Positions 55,410 to 64,000 of a stretch of DNA of 64,000 bases are shown here, in pieces. The stretch is from Pseudomonas oryzihabitans (GTDB lineage: Bacteria; Pseudomonadota; Gammaproteobacteria; Pseudomonadales; Pseudomonadaceae), in NCBI RefSeq assembly GCF_007665395.1, contig NZ_VDND01000003.1:62001-126000 (forward strand), given 5' to 3'. Under the pieces are notes generated by a model. That model worked only from the letters and a program-made list of their open reading frames with translations. It was not told the origin of the DNA and did not search any database. Within the stretch, counting starts at the first letter, position 1. Each line of letters opens with the position of its first letter. A program made the position numbers and the translations under genes.

Positions 55410-55712
55410 TCAGGCGATGGGCTGGTGGACGGTGACCAGCTTGGTGCCGTCCGGGAAGGTGGCTTCCACCTGGATCTCCGGGATCATCTCCGGGACGCCT
55501 TCCATCACCTGGTCGCGGGTCAGCAGGGTGGTGCCGTAGTGCATCAACTCGGCCACGGTGCGACCGTCGCGGGCGCCTTCGAGCAGGGCGGCGGAGATCA
55601 GCGCCATGGCTTCCGGGTAGTTGAGCTTCACCCCACGCGCCAGGCGGCGTTCGGCCACCAGGCCGGCGGTGAAGATGAGCAGCTTGTCTTTTTCGCGGGG
55701 CGTCAGGTCCAT
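55410..55712 (-). CDS. ureA: urease subunit gamma
   Basis: 100 residues. It begins [23 protein letters not shown] and carries [21 protein letters not shown] and [31 protein letters not shown], all conserved in UreA. First structural subunit gene of the operon. Confidence 0.95.
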   Translation of the reverse strand: MDLTPREKDKLLIFTAGLVAERRLARGVKLNYPEAMALISAALLEGARDGRTVAELMHYGTTLLTRDQVMEGVPEMIPEIQVEATFPDGTKLVTVHQPIA

Positions 55713-55756
55713 GAGGTGTTCCGGTTGGCAGGTTCGGTCAAAGGGAGTCGGTCGAT

Positions 55757-55784
55757 CATCGCGGCCATGGGCCGCTCCTACAAG
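55757..55784. repeat. family E repeat between ureD and ureA
   Basis: ATCGCGGCCATGGGCCGCTC followed by CTAC, the inverse of GTAGGAGCGGCCCATGGCCG found near 57245. It lies in the 84-bp ureD-ureA spacer. Confidence 0.7.
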
Positions 55785-55796
55785 AGCGCTGCGGCC

Positions 55797-56636
55797 TCAG
55801 GTGCTCCAGATGCGTGGCGGGACGGCGGCGCGGCCAAGCAGCGCCGGGCGCAACAGGCGCCAGACCTCGATCAGCCAGGCGCGGGCCTGCAGCGATTCGG
55901 CGGCGAGGCAACGGGCGACCACCAGGCCGGGCAGTTGGGTCAGGTCACCCCGTACCGGTAGGGCCAGCTCGCGGCAGCGCTCCAGGGTGTCGGCGTCCAG
56001 GGTGCCGGTGATCAGCAGGGTGGCGAACACCGGTTGACCGGCGAGGCCGATGGGCGAGTCCAGCAGGCGATCCGTGCCGATGAGACGCTGGCGTTCGTGC
56101 CACAGCGGGGTGCCGTCGCGGCGGATGTCCAGGTGCGCCTGGAACAGGCCGTCGGTGAAGCGCTCGGCACTGGCCGGACGACCCAGGGCGACGATGTCCC
56201 AGTAGCAGAGGCGGGCATCGCCCTCCAGCTCGATGCGGGTGGCGAGATGGGCCTGGGCGCCGGAGAAGACGATGGTCTCCTGGGGCAGCCATTCCAGGGT
56301 GGCACCGGCGGCGACGCTCAGTTCGATCTGCTGGTAGGCGGCGCTGTCGGCGCGATACCACTTGGCCGCGCCGGGGCTGGTGAGCTGGGCCCAGGCGGTC
56401 TCGCCGACGCTGACCTCGATGTCCAGTCGATCACCACCGGCGATGCCGCCTGGCGGATGCACCAGGATGTGCTGGCAGACCGCGGGGCCTTCGGCGTGGA
56501 GGTGCTTCTGCACCCGCAGGGGGCCGAGGTGGCGGCGAGTGGTCGGCCGGGTCCAGTCGCCCTGGCGGGCATAGGCCAGCTCCAGGCGCGCCGGCCAGGC
56601 CGGGGTGAAGAGGGCAGGGGGCAGGACGGAGGTCAT
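55797..56636 (-). CDS. ureD: urease accessory protein UreD
   Basis: 279 residues from the ATG at 56636. Conserved blocks are [37 protein letters not shown] and [38 protein letters not shown]. UreD scaffolds UreF/UreG on apo-urease for nickel loading. First gene of the operon. The 1,037 bp upstream are full of repeats, so the operon promoter should lie near 56640-56760. Confidence 0.93.
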   Translation of the reverse strand: MTSVLPPALFTPAWPARLELAYARQGDWTRPTTRRHLGPLRVQKHLHAEGPAVCQHILVHPPGGIAGGDRLDIEVSVGETAWAQLTSPGAAKWYRADSAAYQQIELSVAAGATLEWLPQETIVFSGAQAHLATRIELEGDARLCYWDIVALGRPASAERFTDGLFQAHLDIRRDGTPLWHERQRLIGTDRLLDSPIGLAGQPVFATLLITGTLDADTLERCRELALPVRGDLTQLPGLVVARCLAAESLQARAWLIEVWRLLRPALLGRAAVPPRIWST

Positions 56637-57189
56637 CGTGGGGTGGGTTCGTTGTTCTGGTTGGGGCGGTTTCGGTTGGCCTTGCAAGAATCTGACCGGT
56701 TGGATGGGATTGGCCGGGTGTTGGCGTCTGGATGGTGCTAGGTGCACTAGCTGATTATCGATTGTTCGGAGAGTTTTTGTTTCGCCCACCCGGGCGAGTT
56801 ACTTTTTGCAGTTGCGGCTGCGCGCCCCGCAAAAAAGTAACCAAAAACGCTTGCCCCGGTCATCCGGCCTGGCGTGAAGCGCCGGGTGATTCGCTTCGCT
56901 CACCCTTCGGGCCAGCCTGCGGCTGTTACTCCGCTTCGCTACGTTTCGCTCACGCCAGCGCCGTTCCGGGGTCGGTCCAGATGGGCCGTCCATGGCCCGC
57001 TGGACCTCTCGCCGCATCCCTGCGGCTCGACCCCCTGCACGGCGTTGGCATGAGCCCTGCTGAACGGGGCGATTCGCTAGACTGAAAGATTCAGTTGAAG
57101 AGCCATAACCATCCGTAGCGTAGACAACGGCGAAGCCTTGTCCACGGCCAGGCTTACCAGTGGAAAGCACTACTGCGATTTGAACCTGC

Positions 57190-57270
57190 TGAAATCGCGG
57201 CCATGGCGGTCCGCCGATGCGGCCGCTCCTACGGAAGCCTCATATCCCGTAGGAGCGGCCCATGGCCGCG
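57190..57270. repeat. family E repeats inside composite copy 2
   Basis: Two facing E elements (TCGCGGCCATGGCGG... and GTAGGAGCGGCCCATGGCCG) interrupt the composite, a nested insertion that the 48-kb copy lacks. Confidence 0.65.
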
Positions 57271-57324
57271 ATAAAGACAGTTGCACCTATGGGCGCTGGG
57301 CTTTGGCGGTTGAGGGGCTGCCAA

Positions 57325-57350
57325 TGGAAAACGCTACGCGGTTTTCCACG
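57325..57350. repeat. family C palindrome
   Basis: TGGAAAACGC-tac-GCGGTTTTCCA type, the same hairpin as at 48298-48323 and 44108-44133. Confidence 0.7.
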
Positions 57351-57601
57351 CTACAGATCCTGTGAACACCCAAGCCTTAGGCTAGCGTCCCGTCCCCGTC
57401 AGTGAGGCCGAGCGCAGGTATTGCGGAGGGCCGAAACGTGGGGACAGCGTTTTTGCTTACTTTTGTTCGGGGCGCGTAGTCCGGGGCGCGTAGCCGCGAT
57501 TGAAAAAGTGAGTCGCCTGGGTGGGCGAAACAAAACCATCAACGAACCACGAGAGTTAGCCAGGGAACCGATAAGCCACAGTACCCCAGCCCAACATCCG
57601 T

Positions 57602-57636
57602 GACGTTGGGCTTCGCTGCGCTCAGCGCCAACCTAC
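57602..57636. repeat. family B repeat downstream of the AraC gene
   Basis: CGTTGGGCTTCGCTGCGCTC then AGCGCCAACCTACG, just after the araC-type gene's stop. Confidence 0.7.
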
Positions 57637-57673
57637 GTCGGCCGGCGGTCGGGGTGTGTCTCCCCAAGCCTCC

Positions 57674-58717
57674 TCAAGAAAGCTGCCGCCACTGCCGCGG
57701 ACTCACCTGAAACCACCGCCGAAACGCCCGCGAAAAGGCGCTCGTTTCCGAGTAGCCGAGCAGCGGCGCCAGGTCGGTGACCGGCAGCCGCTGCCGCAGG
57801 TAGTGCTGGGCCAGGTCGCGGCGGACGCCCTCGACCAGGGCCGAAAAGCTCGCGCCCTGGTCGCGCAGGCGGCGTTGCAGTTGGCTGGTGGAGAGGTCCA
57901 GGCGCTGGGCGATGGTTTCCAGGCTGGGCTCGCCCAGGGGCAGCGCCAGGCGCACCGAGGCGCGGACTTCTTCGAGCAGTTCCACCTGCGGCAGGCGCTG
58001 GCCGAGTTGGCGGATGGCATCCTGCACCACCAGCAGGAGCAGCGGATCGTGGTCGGGCATGGGCCGGCCGTGCAGGTCGGCCTTGGGCACCAGCATGGCG
58101 TTGCAGGGGTGGCCGAAGCTGACCGGGGCGTCGAACAGTCGGCGGTGTTCGTGCCAGCCCTCCGGGCGTGGGTGTTCGAACTGCACCGCGCGCGGTGCCC
58201 AGGTCGGGCCGAGCACGTGGCGCAGCAGGTTGAGCAGCATGCCCAGGGTCAGCTCGGCATCCTGGCGGCGGGTGACGATGGCGCCGTGGCGTACCTGGTA
58301 GTCGAAGCGCCAGCAGTCGCCGGCATCCACCAGCTGGATCAGGGTGCTGTGCTGGTGGAAGGGAAAGGCGGCGGCGAAATTGTGCAGCGCCGCCTCGGCG
58401 GTGGGTGAGCAGAGTCCGACGTAGCCGAGCAGGCCGAGCCGCTGGGGCGTGAATTGCTGGCCATAGTACAGGCCGAAATTGTCGCAGCCGGACTGGGCGG
58501 CGGCCTCTTCCAGGACCCGGCAGTAGTTGCCCAGACCCAGGCTGAGGGTGGGATGCTGCAACTGCTCGGGATCTATGCCGGCGGTGCCGAAGATGCGGTC
58601 CACGTCGCCGCCGTGACTGGCGATGGCGGCATCCAGCCCGCTGGCGGCGGCGGAGAGCACGCCGAGGTTGCGCGACGCGGGGGTCAGGGCGGCGAAGCCG
58701 GAGGCGGCCGGGAGCAT
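57674..58717 (-). CDS. AraC-family regulator, probably of ethanolamine use
   Basis: 347 residues. The N-terminal ligand domain is of the Arabinose_bd/OruR type (LSLGLGNYCRVLEEAAAQSGCDNFGLYYGQQF...). The C-terminal double HTH has SLETIAQRLDLSTSQLQRRLRDQGASFSALVEGVRRDLAQHYL and PVTDLAPLLGYSETSAFSRAFRRWFQVSPRQWR. It diverges from eat-eutB-eutC, so ethanolamine-dependent control is the natural reading; the effector is unproven. Confidence 0.87.
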   Translation of the reverse strand: MLPAASGFAALTPASRNLGVLSAAASGLDAAIASHGGDVDRIFGTAGIDPEQLQHPTLSLGLGNYCRVLEEAAAQSGCDNFGLYYGQQFTPQRLGLLGYVGLCSPTAEAALHNFAAAFPFHQHSTLIQLVDAGDCWRFDYQVRHGAIVTRRQDAELTLGMLLNLLRHVLGPTWAPRAVQFEHPRPEGWHEHRRLFDAPVSFGHPCNAMLVPKADLHGRPMPDHDPLLLLVVQDAIRQLGQRLPQVELLEEVRASVRLALPLGEPSLETIAQRLDLSTSQLQRRLRDQGASFSALVEGVRRDLAQHYLRQRLPVTDLAPLLGYSETSAFSRAFRRWFQVSPRQWRQLS

Positions 58718-58914
58718 GCTGTGGCGTCCGTAGGGGTTATCGGCACGAATGAAGCAAAGGCTGTGCCCCGGGGCCGCCAGCGACCCGCAACGGGGGCCGG
58801 AACGTCGAGGCCTTCACGGTATCGGGGGCTGGGCGTGCCTCGTTGTGGAGCGCCCGATTCGACGTCGCACCGCGCTGGTGCGGTCTTGGGTAGCGCCCTG
58901 GGAAGAGGGGTAAC

Positions 58915-58963
58915 GCCGACTTGACCGCGGGCCGCGCCGGTCGGGGCGGCGGGTCAAGTCGGC
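58915..58963. promoter_or_regulatory. 12-bp inverted repeat upstream of eat
   Basis: GCCGACTTGACC (58915-58926) and GGTCAAGTCGGC (58952-58963), 25 bp apart, about 95 bp before the eat ATG. Possible AraC-regulator or structural site. The 339-bp gap 58718-59056 also has a smaller dyad CGCACC-N5-GGTGCG at 58866-58882 and no gene. Confidence 0.5.
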
Positions 58964-59056
58964 AGGGCCCCGGGCTGGTTAAGCTCGAAAAAGCCGGGCA
59001 TCGCGGGATCGCGGTCGCCCATTCGGATCACGTCGCTACAAGGGGAGTGGCCTGTC

Positions 59057-60421
59057 ATGACCAACGAGAAACTCAAGCCGACCCTCGGCACCCTGCACCT
59101 CTGGGGCATTGCCGTGGGCCTGGTGATCTCCGGCGAATACTTCGGCTGGAGCTACGGCTGGGGTGTCGCCGGGACCCTGGGCTTTCTGATCACCGCTCTG
59201 GTAGTGGCGGTGATGTACACCTGCTTCATCTTCAGCTTCACCGAGCTGACCACCGCCATTCCCCATGCCGGCGGACCCTTCGCCTACAGCCGGCGGGCCT
59301 TCGGTCCGGTCGGCGGTACGGTCGCCGGGATCGCCACGCTGATCGAATTCGTCTTCGCCCCGCCAGCCATCGCCATGGCCATCGGTGCCTACCTCAATGT
59401 GCAGTTTCCGACGCTCGATCCCAAGCTCTGCGCGGTGGCGGCCTACTTCATCTTCATGACCCTGAACATCCTCGGGGTGAGCATCGCCGCCACCTTCGAG
59501 CTGGTGGTCACGGTGCTGGCGGTGATCGAGCTGCTGATCTTCATGGGCGTGGTGGCGCCGGGCTTCAGCCTGGCCAACTTCACCAGCGGCGGCTGGGCCG
59601 GCCAGGACCAGTTCTCCCTGGCGGCGGTGGGCGGCATGTTCGCCGCCATCCCCTTCGCCATCTGGTTCTTCCTCGCCATCGAGGGCGCGGCCATGGCCGC
59701 CGAAGAGGCCAAGGATCCCAAGCGCACCATTCCCAAGGCCTACATCGCCGGCATCCTCACCCTGGTGACCCTGGCCATCGGCGTGATGATCTTCGCCGGC
59801 GGCGTCGGTGACTGGCGCGCCCTGTCCAACATCAACGATCCGCTGCCCCAGGCCATGAAGGGCGTGGTGGGCGAGGGCTCGATGTGGCTGCACCTGCTGG
59901 TGGGCATCGGCCTGTTCGGCCTGGTGGCCAGCTTCCACGGCATCATCCTCGGCTACTCGCGGCAATTCTTCGCCCTGGCCCGCGCCGGCTTCCTGCCCCA
60001 CGGCCTGGCCAAGCTGTCGCGCTTCCAGACCCCGCACCGCGCGGTGCTGGCCGGTGGCGTGGTGGGCATCGCCGCGATCTTCAGCGACGGCGTGGTCAGC
60101 CTGCAGGGCATGACCCTGACCGCCGCCATGATCACCATGAGCGTGTTCGGCGCCATCGTCATGTACATCATGAGCATGCTCAGCCTGTTCAAGCTGCGCC
60201 GCAGCGAGCCGAACCTGGAGCGTACCTTCCGCGCCCCTGGCTATCCGGTGGTGCCGGCCATCGCCCTGGTGCTGGCAGTGGTCTGCCTGGTCGCCATGGT
60301 CTGGTACAACACCGTCATCGCCGTGGTGTTCCTGGGCCTGATGGTGATCGGCGCGCTGGTCTGCGGTCTCAGCCGTAGACAGAGCGACATCGCTCCCGAC
60401 GCCGCCTTTGGCGAGGCCTGA
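59057..60421 (+). CDS. eat: ethanolamine permease
   Basis: 454 residues, 12 helices, APC superfamily. The N-terminal LHLWGIAVGLVISGEYFGWSYGWGVAG and ELTTAIPHAGGPFAYSRRAFGPVGG are the Eat-type substrate region, and FFLAIEGAAMAAEEAKDPKRTIPKAYIAG is the conserved loop. It imports ethanolamine; eutB follows 23 bp downstream. Confidence 0.92.
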   Translation: MTNEKLKPTLGTLHLWGIAVGLVISGEYFGWSYGWGVAGTLGFLITALVVAVMYTCFIFSFTELTTAIPHAGGPFAYSRRAFGPVGGTVAGIATLIEFVFAPPAIAMAIGAYLNVQFPTLDPKLCAVAAYFIFMTLNILGVSIAATFELVVTVLAVIELLIFMGVVAPGFSLANFTSGGWAGQDQFSLAAVGGMFAAIPFAIWFFLAIEGAAMAAEEAKDPKRTIPKAYIAGILTLVTLAIGVMIFAGGVGDWRALSNINDPLPQAMKGVVGEGSMWLHLLVGIGLFGLVASFHGIILGYSRQFFALARAGFLPHGLAKLSRFQTPHRAVLAGGVVGIAAIFSDGVVSLQGMTLTAAMITMSVFGAIVMYIMSMLSLFKLRRSEPNLERTFRAPGYPVVPAIALVLAVVCLVAMVWYNTVIAVVFLGLMVIGALVCGLSRRQSDIAPDAAFGEA

Positions 60422-60444
60422 GCAACGCATCCCCAGGAGGTAGC

Positions 60445-61836
60445 ATGAGCGGTTTCCAGCACAGCGTGGGTGGCCAGACCTGGCGCTTCGCCGATCTCAA
60501 GGAGCTGCTGGCCAAGGCCACTCCCGCACGGTCGGGCGATGTCCTGGCCGGGGTCGCCGCCGGCAGCGACGTGGAGCGGGTGGCGGCGCAGATGGCGTTG
60601 GCGGAGCTACCGCTCAAGCATTTCCTCGCCGAGGCGGTGATCCCCTACGAGGCCGACGAGGTTACCCGGCTGATCCTGGATAGCCACGACGCCCGGGCCT
60701 TCGCCCCGGTTGCCCATCTCACCGTGGGCGGCTTTCGCGACTGGCTGCTGGGCCCGGCGGCGGACGAGGTCAGCCTCGCCGCGCTGGCCACCGGGCTGAC
60801 CCCGGAGATGGTCGCCGCGGTGTCCAAGATCATGCGCATCCAGGACCTGGTCCTGGTGGCCCAGAAGGTCCGGGTGGTGACCCGCTTCCGCAATACCCTC
60901 GGCCTGCGCGGGCGGCTGTCGACCCGCCTGCAACCCAATCACCCGACCGACGATCCGGCCGGCATCGCCGCCAGCGTCCTCGACGGCCTGCTCTATGGCA
61001 ACGGCGATGCGGTGATCGGCATCAACCCGGCCACCGACAGCACCAGCGGCATCTGCGAATTGCTGAAGATGCTCGACGCGGTGATCCAGCGCTACGAGAT
61101 TCCCACCCAGGCCTGTGTCCTGACCCATGTCACCACCAGCATCGCCGCCATCGAGCGCGGCGCGCCGGTGGACTTGGTGTTCCAGTCCATCGCCGGTACC
61201 CAGGGCGCCAACGAAAGCTTCGGCATCAGCCTGGCGCTGCTGCAGGAAGGCTACGAGGCGGGACTGTCGCAGCGGCGGGGCACCCTGGGCGACAACCTCA
61301 TGTACTTCGAGACCGGGCAGGGCAGCGCCCTCTCGGCGGGGGCCCACCATGGCGTCGACCAGCAGACCTGCGAGGTGCGCGCCTACGCCGTGGCGCGGAA
61401 ATTCAAGCCGCTGCTGGTCAACACCGTGGTCGGTTTCATCGGCCCGGAGTACCTCTACAACGGCAAGCAGATCATCCGCGCCGGCCTGGAGGATCACTTC
61501 TGCGGCAAGTTGCTCGGCGTGCCCATGGGCTGCGACATCTGCTACACCAACCATGCCGAGGCCGACCAGGACGACATGGACATGCTGCTGACCCTGCTGG
61601 GCGCGGCGGGCATCAACTTCATCATGGGCATTCCGGGCTCGGACGACGTGATGCTCAACTACCAGACCACCTCCTTCCACGACGCCCTCTACGCCCGCCA
61701 GGTGCTGGGCCTGCAACCGGCGCCGGAATTCGCCGCCTGGCTGGACCGCCTGGGCATCCTGCGGCTGGAAGACGGCCGCTTTCGCCTTGGCGAGGGTTTG
61801 CCCGCGCCGTTCCAGCGGGTGTTGGCGCAGTTGTGA
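60445..61836 (+). CDS. eutB: ethanolamine ammonia-lyase large subunit
   Basis: 463 residues, normal size. Conserved blocks include FRNTLGLRGRLSTRLQPNHPTDDPAGIAASVLDGLLYGNGDAVIGINPATD, FQSIAGTQGANESFGISLALL, MYFETGQGSALSAGAHHGVDQQTCEVRAYAVA and MGCDICYTNHAEADQDDMDMLLTLLGAAGINFIMGIPGSDDVMLNYQTTSFHD. With EutC and adenosylcobalamin it makes acetaldehyde and ammonia from ethanolamine. AGGAGG precedes the ATG. No microcompartment genes are nearby. Confidence 0.96.
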   Translation: MSGFQHSVGGQTWRFADLKELLAKATPARSGDVLAGVAAGSDVERVAAQMALAELPLKHFLAEAVIPYEADEVTRLILDSHDARAFAPVAHLTVGGFRDWLLGPAADEVSLAALATGLTPEMVAAVSKIMRIQDLVLVAQKVRVVTRFRNTLGLRGRLSTRLQPNHPTDDPAGIAASVLDGLLYGNGDAVIGINPATDSTSGICELLKMLDAVIQRYEIPTQACVLTHVTTSIAAIERGAPVDLVFQSIAGTQGANESFGISLALLQEGYEAGLSQRRGTLGDNLMYFETGQGSALSAGAHHGVDQQTCEVRAYAVARKFKPLLVNTVVGFIGPEYLYNGKQIIRAGLEDHFCGKLLGVPMGCDICYTNHAEADQDDMDMLLTLLGAAGINFIMGIPGSDDVMLNYQTTSFHDALYARQVLGLQPAPEFAAWLDRLGILRLEDGRFRLGEGLPAPFQRVLAQL

Positions 61837-61845
61837 AGGTTTTTT

Positions 61846-62025
61846 CGTAGGTTGCGCTGAGCGCCAGCGAAGCCCAACGTTGCCAGGCTCGACTCGTGCC
61901 TGTTGGGCTTCGACGGTGGAGCTGTCTCAACCCAACCTACGCCCAACCTACGAAGGTGCCGAGTACCAGACTCAACCCTTGCTTGTCGGGCTTCGACGAT
62001 GAAGCCGTCTCAGCCCAACCTACCG
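61846..62025. repeat. family B repeats between eutB and eutC
   Basis: Three or four B-type segments: an inverse copy (GTAGGTTGCGCTGAGCGCCA, near 61848), a forward copy near 61899 and a diverged forward copy near 61987. The last ends TCAGCCCAACCTACC, and GAGGAC (the eutC ribosome site) follows directly, so the repeats run right up to eutC's translation signal. Confidence 0.8.
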
Positions 62026-62037
62026 AGGACTGCTGCC

Positions 62038-62853
62038 ATGAACCCCAACGACACCGCCCGTCCTGACCCCTGGGCCGAACTGCGGCGCCTCACCCCGGCG
62101 CGCATCGCCCTCGGTCGTGCCGGTACCAGCCTGCCCACCGCGGCGCAGCTGGATTTCCAGGCCGCCCACGCCCAGGCGCGCGATGCCGTGCATCTGGCCT
62201 TCGACCATGAGGCGCTACGGGAAGGCCTGGCCGCCCAGGGCCGCGAGACCCTGGTGCTCAGGAGCGCCGCGCCGGATCGGCACACCTATCTGCAACGCCC
62301 GGACCTGGGGCGCAGGCTGTCGGAGGAGTCCGCCTGCGAGCTCCAGGCCTACGCCGCTGCCCATCCCGAGGGCTTCGATGTCGCCGTGGTGATCGCCGAC
62401 GGTCTCTCCGCCCTGGCAGTGCATCGCCACGCCCTGCCGTTTCTCGAGCGCCTGGCCGACCAGGCCCAGGCCGAGGGCTGGCGCTGGGCGCCGGTGACCC
62501 TGGTGGAGCAGGGGCGGGTCGCGGTGGGTGACGAGATCGGCGGGCTGCTCAAGGCGCGCCTGCTGGTAATGCTGATCGGCGAGCGCCCGGGGCTGAGTTC
62601 ACCCGACAGCCTCGGGCTCTACTTCACCTACGGGCCCAAGCCCGGCCTCAACGACGCCTATCGTAATTGCATCTCCAACGTCCGCCTGGAGGGCCTGGCT
62701 TACGGTCTCGCGGCGCACAAGCTGCTCTACCTGATGCGCGAGGCGGATCGCCGCAAGCTCTCCGGCGTGCAACTCAAGGACGAGGCCGAGGTGCCGCTGC
62801 TGGAGGGCGGGCAGGAAAACGCGCGAATCGGTAACTTCCTCACCGATCATTGA
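62038..62853 (+). CDS. eutC: ethanolamine ammonia-lyase small subunit
   Basis: 271 residues from the ATG at 62038 (GAGGA upstream). Conserved segments are [69 protein letters not shown]-type [56 protein letters not shown] and the cobalamin-binding C-terminus. It is intact, though separated from eutB by a 201-bp repeat-filled gap. Confidence 0.95.
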   Translation: MNPNDTARPDPWAELRRLTPARIALGRAGTSLPTAAQLDFQAAHAQARDAVHLAFDHEALREGLAAQGRETLVLRSAAPDRHTYLQRPDLGRRLSEESACELQAYAAAHPEGFDVAVVIADGLSALAVHRHALPFLERLADQAQAEGWRWAPVTLVEQGRVAVGDEIGGLLKARLLVMLIGERPGLSSPDSLGLYFTYGPKPGLNDAYRNCISNVRLEGLAYGLAAHKLLYLMREADRRKLSGVQLKDEAEVPLLEGGQENARIGNFLTDH

Positions 62854-62890
62854 GTGCCATACGGTGCCGGAGGCGCCTCGCAGGCCGCCC

Positions 62891-63325
62891 TCAGGCTGGC
62901 GAGAGGGTCTTACGCAGGAAATACCGGGCGAAGCCCGGCGGATAGTCCGCCAGTTCGCCGAACAGCTCATAGCCCAGGCGTTCGTAGAAGCCGCGAGCCT
63001 GGAATTCGTGGGTGTCGAGCCAGGCGCCATGGCAGCCGCGGCTGAGCGCCTCGGCCTCGGCGCGCAGCAGCAATTCGCGACCGGCACCCTGGCCGCGGGC
63101 GCTTTCGTCCACCGCCAGCAACTGCACGGTGAGCCAGCCATAGCCGGTGTAGCCCCAGAGGCCGCCCAGGGCTTGGTCGCCACGGGTCAGGGCGATCGCC
63201 AGTGGGCGGTAACCGCTCGGGCCGGCCTGGGCTTCGTTGTAGCGACGCAGCGGTGCGCCTATGGTCTGGCGGAGTGCTTCGTCGGCCACGTCGGTGAGCT
63301 GATAGTCGAAGGGGGATGGCGTCAT
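62891..63325 (-). CDS. GNAT-family N-acetyltransferase
   Basis: 144 residues from the ATG at 63325. The acetyl-CoA loop is AVDESARGQGAGRELLLRAE, followed by GCHGAWLDTHEFQARGFYERLGYELFGEL, the common ending of small GNAT enzymes. Substrate unknown. It converges on eutC (37-bp gap) and diverges from the hydrolase. Confidence 0.88.
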   Translation of the reverse strand: MTPSPFDYQLTDVADEALRQTIGAPLRRYNEAQAGPSGYRPLAIALTRGDQALGGLWGYTGYGWLTVQLLAVDESARGQGAGRELLLRAEAEALSRGCHGAWLDTHEFQARGFYERLGYELFGELADYPPGFARYFLRKTLSPA

Positions 63326-63448
63326 GGGGATTCCCTGCAGGAAGTGATCGACGAAAGCGTGACCGGATGCTCCGTGACCGCCCGGTTCTGCTGCCTTGAC
63401 CGGTGCTGCCTTGCAGTAGCATGACTGTTTGCCCGGTCGTGGTGAAGC

Positions 63449-64000
63449 ATGGACATACGTGAGGGGCGCGCCCGGGTCGGCGCGCTCGAACTGGCCTACG
63501 AGGACTGGGGCGATCCCGCCGCGCCGCCCTTGCTGCTGATCATGGGTTTCGGCGCCCAGTTGCTGCTCTGGCCGGAAGGCTTCTGCGCCGCCCTGGTGCG
63601 GCGTGGCCTGCGGGTGATCCGCTTCGACAACCGCGACGTCGGCCAATCCTCGCGGCTAAGCTGGCCGGGCGGACGACCGCCGTCGGTGTGGCCGGTGCTG
63701 GGCCGGGGGCTCCTGGGCAAGACCAGCGCGGTGCCCTATCGCCTGGAGGCCATGGCCGCCGATGTCGTGGGTCTGCTCGACCACCTGGGCCTCGAACGCG
63801 CCCATGTGCTGGGCGGCTCCATGGGCGGCATGATCGCCCAGATCCTCGCCGCCGACTGGCCGCAGCGAGTGGCGCGCCTGGGCATCCTCTTCTCGTCCAC
63901 CAACCAGCCGCTGTTGCCGCTGCCCTCGGTCCGGCTGCTCGGCAGTCTGCTGCGCCGGCCACCGGCCGACCTGTCAGCGGACCAGGCGCTCGCCCGGCAG
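63449..64000 (+). CDS. alpha/beta hydrolase, N-terminal part
   Basis: 184 codons are in the window and the frame is open at the edge. LLLIMGFGAQLLLWPEGFCAALVRRGLRVIRFDNRDVGQSSR gives the oxyanion loop, and HVLGGSMGGMIAQILAADWPQRV the nucleophile elbow (GGSMGG). The Asp and His of the triad are beyond 64000. Substrate unknown; similar proteins are annotated as esterases or proline-iminopeptidase-like hydrolases. Confidence 0.85.
   Translation, partial: MDIREGRARVGALELAYEDWGDPAAPPLLLIMGFGAQLLLWPEGFCAALVRRGLRVIRFDNRDVGQSSRLSWPGGRPPSVWPVLGRGLLGKTSAVPYRLEAMAADVVGLLDHLGLERAHVLGGSMGGMIAQILAADWPQRVARLGILFSSTNQPLLPLPSVRLLGSLLRRPPADLSADQALARQ

Larger units (their letters stand above)
56768..57535. repeat. 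~770-bp non-coding composite element, copy 2 (inverted)
   Basis: It starts GGAGAGTTTTTGTTTCGCCC and ends TGGGTGGGCGAAACAA, and as a whole is the reverse complement arrangement of 47928-48715. Matching blocks include GTAGCGTAGACAACGGCGAA near 57116 and TAGTCCGGGGCGCGTAGCCG near 57477. It has an internal E-repeat insertion and lacks part of the outer D segment. No coding ORF. Confidence 0.75.

Overview
The window is GC-rich DNA packed with genes and looks like a Pseudomonas chromosome, probably of the P. oryzihabitans/psychrotolerans type (inferred from gene content; no 16S is present). Pointers are the urease order ureD-ureA-GNAT-ureB-ureC, azurin beside a LOG-family gene, a PA0069-type radical SAM gene behind a LexA-like box, an OprD porin, QuiC1, eat-eutB-eutC, and many short Pseudomonas-style intergenic repeats. 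No rRNA, tRNA, prophage or CRISPR array was seen.

Layout. 0-15 kb: envelope and transport genes (DUF748, chemoreceptor, bestrophin, MFS, metallophosphoesterase, ArsB-like permease, cytochrome b561, LysR + FUSC exporter, secreted GH15 glucoamylase). A 139-bp MITE-like element sits between cytochrome b561 and lysR. 15-16.1 kb: a HEPN/MNT toxin-antitoxin pair with a perfect operator-like inverted repeat. 16.4-19 kb: acyltransferase, sirtuin, GyrI-like protein. 19-24.3 kb: an operon for an unidentified carboxylate (CitMHS permease, RraA-type aldolase, DUF1932 dehydrogenase) diverging from a PrpR-type sigma-54 activator, with a clear -24/-12 promoter and paired candidate activator sites. 24.3-25.7 kb: bdcR/bdcA with two matching operators. 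25.8-36.3 kb: LysR, a frameshifted MFS exporter, three SDR/chaperone-type genes, DCC, VirK and DUF502 proteins, an exported type I dehydroquinate dehydratase and an S9 peptidase. 36.8-44 kb: radical SAM gene, then a quinate/dehydroshikimate cluster (OprD porin, MHS permease, QuiC1, TetR). 44.5-47.8 kb: two tandem paralogous SDRs, LOG protein, azurin.

48.8-56.6 kb: glutathione peroxidase, lipoprotein, cystine symporter, a REP-associated tyrosine transposase (RAYT) inside repeat arrays, and the urease operon. A pair of ORF-less ~780-bp elements in opposite orientation encloses this block. 57.7-62.9 kb: AraC regulator and ethanolamine permease/ammonia-lyase genes. The right edge holds a GNAT gene and a truncated alpha/beta hydrolase.

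How the genes work together. Urease and ethanolamine ammonia-lyase both release ammonia. The exported AroD-like enzyme with OprD, MHS permease and QuiC1 suggests periplasmic conversion of dehydroquinate to dehydroshikimate, import, and conversion to protocatechuate. Repeat families named here are: A (palindromic CCCTCTCCCTC...GAGGG type), B (GTTGGGCTTCGCTGCGCTC...CAACCTACG), C (GTGGAAAACCGCG palindrome), D (parts of the ~780-bp element) and E (GTAGGAGCGGCC...). They fill most gaps longer than 300 bp and lie inside the urease and eut operons.
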